This document shows positions 22,812-26,558 of a stretch of 26,558 bases of DNA, one piece after another. This DNA comes from Bifidobacterium sp. UBA744 (GTDB lineage Bacteria > Actinomycetota > Actinomycetes > Actinomycetales > Bifidobacteriaceae): assembly GCA_002298605.1 (NCBI GenBank), contig DBKS01000017.1:1285-27842 (forward strand), given 5' to 3'. Under the pieces are notes generated by a model. That model was not told the DNA's origin, did not search any database, and saw nothing but the letters and a program-made list of their open reading frames with translations. A program made the translations under genes and the position numbers. How positions within the stretch are numbered: the stretch's first letter is position 1; each line of letters starts with the position of its first letter.

Positions 22812-24230
22812 ATGGCGACTTTGCGATTCAGGCGCGACGGCACATTCCGCGTGCTGCAGATGGCGGACGTGCAGGACGGCCCCAGCGTCGACCCCGACAC
22901 CGTGAGGCTGATCCGGGCCGCGATCCGCGCGTCCGACCCGGATCTGGTGGTGTTCACCGGCGACCAGATCCGCGGCTACGACCCGGCGTGGATCAATACC
23001 TTCCTGCGCCGACGCGGCGAAACACCCGGCGAGCACGTTCGCGCCGTCACCGTATTCGAGGCCAGATGTCGTCACCGATTCGGGCGCAACGGAAACGACG
23101 GATGCGACGGGCGGGGCGCCGATCCGCTCGACGACGCCCGCGCCAAAGTCGGCTCGTGCCTCGGGGGTTTTCTCAGCCCGCTGGTCGAGGCCGGCGTGCC
23201 ATTCGCCGCCACCTATGGCAACCACGATTTCCAATGCGGCATCCTCGCCGATGAGCAGGACGACATCTACCGCACCTTCGCGGGATGTCTGAACCCGCCC
23301 GCCGGCAGCAGCCCGCTCGCGCTTGAGCCGGGTACCTTCGCACTGCCCGTCGTCTCCTCGCGACAGCCCGATCATATCGTCATGAGCGTCGTCATGGTGA
23401 ATTCCGGCGACTACGCGACTGCCGATGCCGGCGAGTCGCATGACCGGCGCGAATACGCACGCAACCCCCGCAACCTCGACCTGGCGGACTCCGACGGCTA
23501 CGGCACTCCGACGCCCGCCGCCGTCAACTGGCTGGACAGCGTGCAACATGAGCTGTCCGAACGCAACGGCGACGGCAAACCAGTGCCATCAATCGCATTC
23601 CAGCACATCCCCCCGCAGGAGTTCTACCACTGTCTCAGGCAGGTGCCGCCCATGACCCCCAACGCGGTGGAGGGCTCACGCACCTTCGCCGGACGCTGCT
23701 ATGCGCTCGACCATGCCATCTGCGCACCGGGCTCGGTGCTGGGGGAATCCATCGGATGCGCGGACACCAACTGCGGCGAAGTCGAGGCGATGACCGCAGC
23801 CGGCGGATATTTCGCGCTGTACTGCGGCCACGATCACAAGAACGCGTTCGTCGGCCACGCGGACGGGCTCGACCTCGGCTACGCGCCCACCTGCGGATTC
23901 GCCTCATATGGGCCGGCGTCGCGCCATCGCGGCATCCGGCTCTTCGAATTCCACGAGTCGGCCCCGACCGCCTATACGACGCGCATGCTCACCTACGGCG
24001 AACTCGTCGGGCGCCGCAGCGGCAACGAAATGCGCGTCTTCGTCGGCGATCATCTGGTCATCGACGCAGCCACCCTGCGTGACCAGCTGCGCCGGCCCGC
24101 GGTGTTCACAGGTGTTGCGGCCGCGGGCATCGCGGTCAGCCTCGGATTCGCATCGATCATTCGCGCGATTGCGCGAGGGATATCGCGCAGCGCCGCCAAA
24201 CGGACGAAGCGACCGACGGCAATGGATTAA
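22812..24230 (+). CDS. Calcineurin-like metallophosphoesterase with C-terminal membrane helix
   Basis: A 472-residue protein of the calcineurin-like phosphoesterase fold, similar in arrangement to the Dcr2/Sia1-type phosphatases. Metal-binding motifs in order are MADVQDG (Asp19-x-Gln21 where most have His), FTGDQIRG (Gly-Asp at 50-51), YGNHDF (136-140), QHIP (His265) and CGHDHKN (339-344). Gln in place of His in the first motif is shared with the Dcr2 branch. There is no signal peptide, but residues about 438-460 (VFTGVAAAGIAVSLGFAS...) form one hydrophobic helix followed by a basic tail. The substrate is unknown. ATG 22812 is taken with TACAGT 6 nt before it; there is no Shine-Dalgarno. It is divergent from leuA and convergent with the DUF5701 gene. 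Confidence 0.82.
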   Translation: MATLRFRRDGTFRVLQMADVQDGPSVDPDTVRLIRAAIRASDPDLVVFTGDQIRGYDPAWINTFLRRRGETPGEHVRAVTVFEARCRHRFGRNGNDGCDGRGADPLDDARAKVGSCLGGFLSPLVEAGVPFAATYGNHDFQCGILADEQDDIYRTFAGCLNPPAGSSPLALEPGTFALPVVSSRQPDHIVMSVVMVNSGDYATADAGESHDRREYARNPRNLDLADSDGYGTPTPAAVNWLDSVQHELSERNGDGKPVPSIAFQHIPPQEFYHCLRQVPPMTPNAVEGSRTFAGRCYALDHAICAPGSVLGESIGCADTNCGEVEAMTAAGGYFALYCGHDHKNAFVGHADGLDLGYAPTCGFASYGPASRHRGIRLFEFHESAPTAYTTRMLTYGELVGRRSGNEMRVFVGDHLVIDAATLRDQLRRPAVFTGVAAAGIAVSLGFASIIRAIARGISRSAAKRTKRPTAMD

Positions 24231-24244
24231 TGGATTCAGCGGAT

Positions 24245-24865
24245 TCAGCGGAATAGACTCACGCCGCGACGCGCCATGCAAAACGCATTGCCCAGCCATG
24301 TATGCCGCGAATTCGGCCACACCGCGCCCAACCGCGGGGCATTCTGACTCATCCATATGCTCGGCACGCGGCCATCGGCCGAACGCGACCCCAGCAGGTT
24401 GAAACCGTTCTTCTCCCTGAGCCAGTTCGGATGCTGCGTGGCGAGGGCAAGCCCCTCCTCCAACGTCAGCGGTATGCGCTCGTCGGAATCGATGAGCTTG
24501 CGGGCCACATCAGGCTCGCGATTCGTGTACTTGGTACCGGTATGGGGTTCGACCACAATATAGAACGGCCCCTCGGGCGGCTCGAACCCGTCCTGCGGCA
24601 AAAAGCTCGCAATGTCACGCGGCGGCATCGTCGTGAAGCCGGCCATGCGGTTAATCGACGTGCGCGCGATCAGCGACTCGGGGGAAACCAATTCACGAGT
24701 GGGCACCAGCAGAATGCGCCCATCCAGATCGGTGCGCTCCAATGCGGCGATCAGCGGACGGGCCAGCGCACGGAACGCCGCGGCGCTCATATCCGCCACG
24801 TCCGGATAGCCCAACGCCACAATACGGTCCAGCTGCCTTTGCGCTTCTTCGGATGCCTTCGACAT
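24245..24865 (-). CDS. DUF5701 family protein
   Basis: A 206-residue protein that matches the actinobacterial family DUF5701 as I recall it: an N-terminal QRQLDRIVALGYPDVADMS, a middle part with PLTLEEGLALATQHPNWL, and a C-terminal LLGSRSADGRVPSIWMSQ, then NSRHTWLGNAFC. Function unknown. No signal peptide, membrane segment or catalytic motif is evident, so a cytoplasmic protein is likely. The start ATG 24865 is preceded by TACAGT at 7 nt and by no Shine-Dalgarno sequence; further in-frame codons upstream reach to 25063 but would overlap the asd promoter region. It is convergent with the metallophosphoesterase gene, only 14 nt separating the stops, and divergent from asd. Confidence 0.8.
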   Translation of the reverse strand: MSKASEEAQRQLDRIVALGYPDVADMSAAAFRALARPLIAALERTDLDGRILLVPTRELVSPESLIARTSINRMAGFTTMPPRDIASFLPQDGFEPPEGPFYIVVEPHTGTKYTNREPDVARKLIDSDERIPLTLEEGLALATQHPNWLREKNGFNLLGSRSADGRVPSIWMSQNAPRLGAVWPNSRHTWLGNAFCMARRGVSLFR

Positions 24866-24872
24866 ACCACCC

Positions 24873-24878
24873 ACTGTA
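24873..24878 (-). promoter_or_regulatory. -10 box of DUF5701 gene, leaderless spacing
   Basis: TACAGT on the minus strand, 7 nt (GGGTGGT) before the ATG, the same hexamer as used by tmk and the metallophosphoesterase gene. No clear -35. Confidence 0.5.
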
Positions 24879-25032
24879 CCTGTCTCCCCGGCCGGGATGC
24901 ATGAGAGAAGCAGAGGACGGACGGGGGCGCCGAGTGAGCGACAAGCGGAAACAGGCGGACCAAACGAACGTATGCCGTGGGATGCCATAGTCAACATTTG
25001 GAAAATCCCAAGTCGATACGACCGGCGCTTCC

Positions 25033-25038
25033 TAGAAT
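25033..25038 (+). promoter_or_regulatory. Possible -10 box of asd
   Basis: TAGAAT lies 50 nt before the asd ATG and would give a leader of about 43 nt that includes the AGAGG ribosome-binding site. No -35 is clear. The 223-nt divergent region to the DUF5701 gene otherwise shows no gene. Confidence 0.35.
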
Positions 25039-25088
25039 GGGAAAGCACAACTTTTCCATCCAACCCACGAACTCATACAGAGGTTGCA

Positions 25089-26183
25089 ATGTCCGAAAAA
25101 CTCAAAGTCGGCATCATCGGCGCCACCGGCATGGTCGGCCAACGCTTCGTCACGCTACTTGAAAACCACCCGTGGTTCGAGCTGACCACCCTCGCCGCCT
25201 CCGCGCACAGCGCCGGAAAAACCTACGAGGAAGCCATCGGCAGCCGCTGGAAGATGGAAACCCCCATGCCCGAATTCGTCAAAGGCATGATCGTCAAGGA
25301 CGCGCAGAACGTTGACGACGTCGTCTCCAACGTGGACTTCCTGTTCTCCGCGGTCAACATGCCCAAGGACGCCATCCGCGCCATGGAGGAGACCTACGCG
25401 AAAACCGAAACGCCGGTGGTGTCCAACAACTCCGCGCATCGCTGGACCCCGGACGTGCCGATGGTGGTGCCGGAGATCAACCCCGAGCATTTCGCCGTCA
25501 TCGAGCACCAGCGCAAGCGCCTCGGCACCACGCGCGGTTTCATAGCGGTCAAGCCGAACTGCTCCATCCAGGCCTACACCCCCGCACTCGCCGCATGGAA
25601 GGAATTCGAACCGCGCGAAGTGGTGGTCAGCACGTATCAGGCCATCTCCGGCGCTGGCAAGACCTTCGCCGACTGGCCTGAAATGGTGGGCAACATCATC
25701 CCGTTCATCTCGGGAGAGGAAGCCAAATCCGAAAAGGAACCGCTTAAGGTGTTCGGCCACGTGGACGCCGCCAAAGGCGAAATCGTACCGTTCGACGGTC
25801 CGCTGAAGATCACCTCGCAGTGCATTCGCGTCCCCGTGCTCAACGGCCACACAGCCACGGTGTTCATCAACTTCGGCAAGGACGTGGCCAAGGACGAGCT
25901 GATCGATCGTCTGGTGAACTACACCTCCGAAGCCGCGCGACTCCAGCTGCCGCACGCCCCCAAGCAGTTCATCCAGTACCTGACCGACGACGATCGCCCG
26001 CAGGTCAAACTCGACGTGGACTATGAGGGCGGCATGGGCGTCTCCATCGGCCGTCTGCGCGAAGACACCATCTTCGACTACAAGTTCGTGGGCCTCGCGC
26101 ACAACACGCTGCGAGGAGCGGCCGGCGGCGCGCTGGAATGCGCCGAAATGCTCAAGGCGCTCGGCTACATCAGCGCGAAGTAG
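25089..26183 (+). CDS. asd: Aspartate-semialdehyde dehydrogenase (archaeal/fungal-type)
   Basis: Reduces aspartyl phosphate to aspartate semialdehyde with NADPH, the branch point to lysine/diaminopimelate, threonine, isoleucine and methionine. The 364-residue protein has the NADP-binding VGIIGATGMVGQRF at 7-20, the conserved SNNSAHRWTPDVPMVVPE block, the active-site cysteine in KPNCSIQ (Cys158), SGAGKTF, and the VLNGHTATVFI segment with the catalytic histidine. The SNNSAHR and NCSIQ forms match the archaeal/eukaryotic-type (asd_EA) subfamily, not the enteric type. ATG 25089 has AGAGG about 5 nt upstream. The frame is open further up but without a credible start. A strong T-tailed terminator follows. 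The aspartokinase gene lies convergent, not in an operon with it. Confidence 0.96.
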   Translation: MSEKLKVGIIGATGMVGQRFVTLLENHPWFELTTLAASAHSAGKTYEEAIGSRWKMETPMPEFVKGMIVKDAQNVDDVVSNVDFLFSAVNMPKDAIRAMEETYAKTETPVVSNNSAHRWTPDVPMVVPEINPEHFAVIEHQRKRLGTTRGFIAVKPNCSIQAYTPALAAWKEFEPREVVVSTYQAISGAGKTFADWPEMVGNIIPFISGEEAKSEKEPLKVFGHVDAAKGEIVPFDGPLKITSQCIRVPVLNGHTATVFINFGKDVAKDELIDRLVNYTSEAARLQLPHAPKQFIQYLTDDDRPQVKLDVDYEGGMGVSIGRLREDTIFDYKFVGLAHNTLRGAAGGALECAEMLKALGYISAK

Positions 26184-26210
26184 GCGACCGCTTCACCACA
26201 TATGACATAT

Positions 26211-26253
26211 GCGTAACGGGTTGCGCCCCTCTTGCTGAGGGATGCAACCCGTT
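26211..26253 (+). terminator. Intrinsic terminator of asd
   Basis: CGTAACGGGTTGC (26212-26224) pairs with GCAACCCGTTACG (26234-26246), with an extra inner CCCTC/GAGGG pairing, followed by TCATTTT. Confidence 0.82.
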
Positions 26254-26272
26254 ACGTCATTTTCCGGCGGTT

Positions 26273-26316
26273 TTGTTCGTTCGGCGCCGGTTTATCGTCC
26301 GGTGCCGAACGAACAA
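26273..26316. repeat. 18-bp hairpin between asd and ask terminators
   Basis: TTGTTCGTTCGGCGCCGG (26273-26290) pairs with 26299-26316 at 17 of 18 positions, the remaining one a G-T type. No T-run follows on either strand. It may back up termination between two convergent genes. Confidence 0.6.
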
Positions 26317-26335
26317 GGATGCTGCCGGCACCGGG

Positions 26336-26359
26336 AAAAAACGGCCGGGCCGGGCCGGC
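26336..26359 (-). terminator. Intrinsic terminator of aspartokinase gene
   Basis: On the minus strand a GC-rich foldback GCCGGCCCGGCCCGGCC is followed by GTTTTTT (26336-26341). It lies about 47 nt after the stop codon. Confidence 0.7.
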
Positions 26360-26392
26360 ATCCCACCGGACTGCCGCCTAATCCAGCCCCTT

Positions 26393-26422
26393 GCGGCACC
26401 GGCTCTTATCTGCCAGTGCCGC
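26393..26422 (-). other. Hairpin spanning the aspartokinase stop codon
   Basis: GCGGCACTGGC and GCCGGTGCCGC on the minus strand form an 11-bp stem with one wobble, whose loop holds the TAA stop. Without a T-run it is not an intrinsic terminator; it could slow ribosomes or protect the 3' end. Confidence 0.4.
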
Positions 26423-26558
26423 CATACACCACTGCTTCGATTTGGTCGGCGTCCAGACCATAGGCGGTGTGGAGGGCTTTGACGGCCTCCTCAAGCTGGT
26501 CAAGCGGAACCAGCGCGGCGATGCGGATCTCGGAGGTGGAAATCATCAACACGTTGAT
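26406..26558 (-). CDS. Aspartokinase, C-terminal end only (cut by right edge)
   Basis: The 50 visible residues before TAA at 26408-26406 are the end of the second ACT domain of an aspartokinase: INVLMISTSEIRIAALVP, then LEEAVKALHTAYGLD and the ending VVYGGTGR. The ISTSEI(R/K) strand and the HTAFGLD-like helix are highly characteristic. The enzyme phosphorylates aspartate, supplying Asd with its substrate, and the ACT domains bind lysine and/or threonine as feedback inhibitors; which ones cannot be told from this piece. The gene runs toward asd from the other strand. The open frame continues to the window edge, so the start lies outside. Confidence 0.9.
   Translation of the reverse strand: MNVLMISTSEIRIAALVPLDQLEEAVKALHTAYGLDADQIEAVVYGGTGR

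Noticed and set aside
22545..23549. In-frame extension of leuA by about 335 codons
   Set aside because: The strong AAGGAGG before ATG 22544 sets the start, and the extra frame lies opposite the metallophosphoesterase gene, which carries all its metal-binding motifs.
24228..24262. Tandem GGATTCAGC between the metallophosphoesterase and DUF5701 gene ends as a structured element
   Set aside because: Only two copies over 18 bp, partly inside the DUF5701 coding end; too short to interpret.
25076..25081. TACAGA 7 nt before asd as a ninth leaderless -10
   Set aside because: The last base is A rather than T, and asd has a usable AGAGG ribosome-binding site in the same place.

Overview
The window is high-GC actinobacterial chromosome. 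The protein set and sequences look like a Bifidobacterium: a 505-residue formate--tetrahydrofolate ligase, a C69 dipeptidase, a 638-residue LeuA, an Ino1-type inositol-phosphate synthase, a DUF5701 protein and a small SRP RNA. I name no species. It is mainly housekeeping sequence; I see no phage, insertion sequence, CRISPR array or gene cluster of an obviously new system.

Layout, left to right. The left edge holds the start of an unrecognised minus-strand gene (1-170), then yggS and gluQ, also on the minus strand and probably co-transcribed. A divergent orphan gene with AbiEi/DUF559 (Vsr-like nuclease) features follows on the plus strand, then a 310-bp intergenic region with a perfect 20-bp hairpin and a short dispersed repeat. 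A long minus-strand block runs from 15.3 kb down to 3.7 kb: SRP RNA (ffs), a PAP2 phosphatase, topA, tmk-holB (ATGA overlap), a YbhB/PEBP protein, a C69 dipeptidase, fhs, tRNA-Lys(CTT) and an aquaglyceroporin. From 15.4 kb genes alternate strand: glf (+), ino1 (-), a class A penicillin-binding protein (+), leuA (-), a metallophosphoesterase (+), a DUF5701 protein (-), asd (+) and the 3' end of the aspartokinase gene (-), cut by the right edge.

Functional themes are DNA replication and topology (topA, tmk, holB), envelope building (PBP, glf, ino1, PAP2), amino-acid synthesis (leuA, asd, ask), one-carbon metabolism (fhs), translation and secretion RNAs (tRNA-Lys, SRP RNA, GluQRS) and peptide use (C69 dipeptidase).

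The most informative pattern is regulatory. Eight protein genes have a TAnnnT -10 box ending exactly 6 or 7 nt before the start codon and no convincing Shine-Dalgarno sequence, as expected for leaderless mRNAs. One has a complete TTGCCA-N17-TAGCGT-N7-ATG promoter. The pattern also fixes several ambiguous starts. Other points of interest are a pair of related intergenic repeats with inverted ends, a TopA with a helix-turn-helix-like tail, a perfect palindrome upstream of leuA, unusual arginine codon use in glf, and asd convergent with ask. Long open frames opposite topA, leuA, fhs and gluQ are taken to be high-GC shadows.
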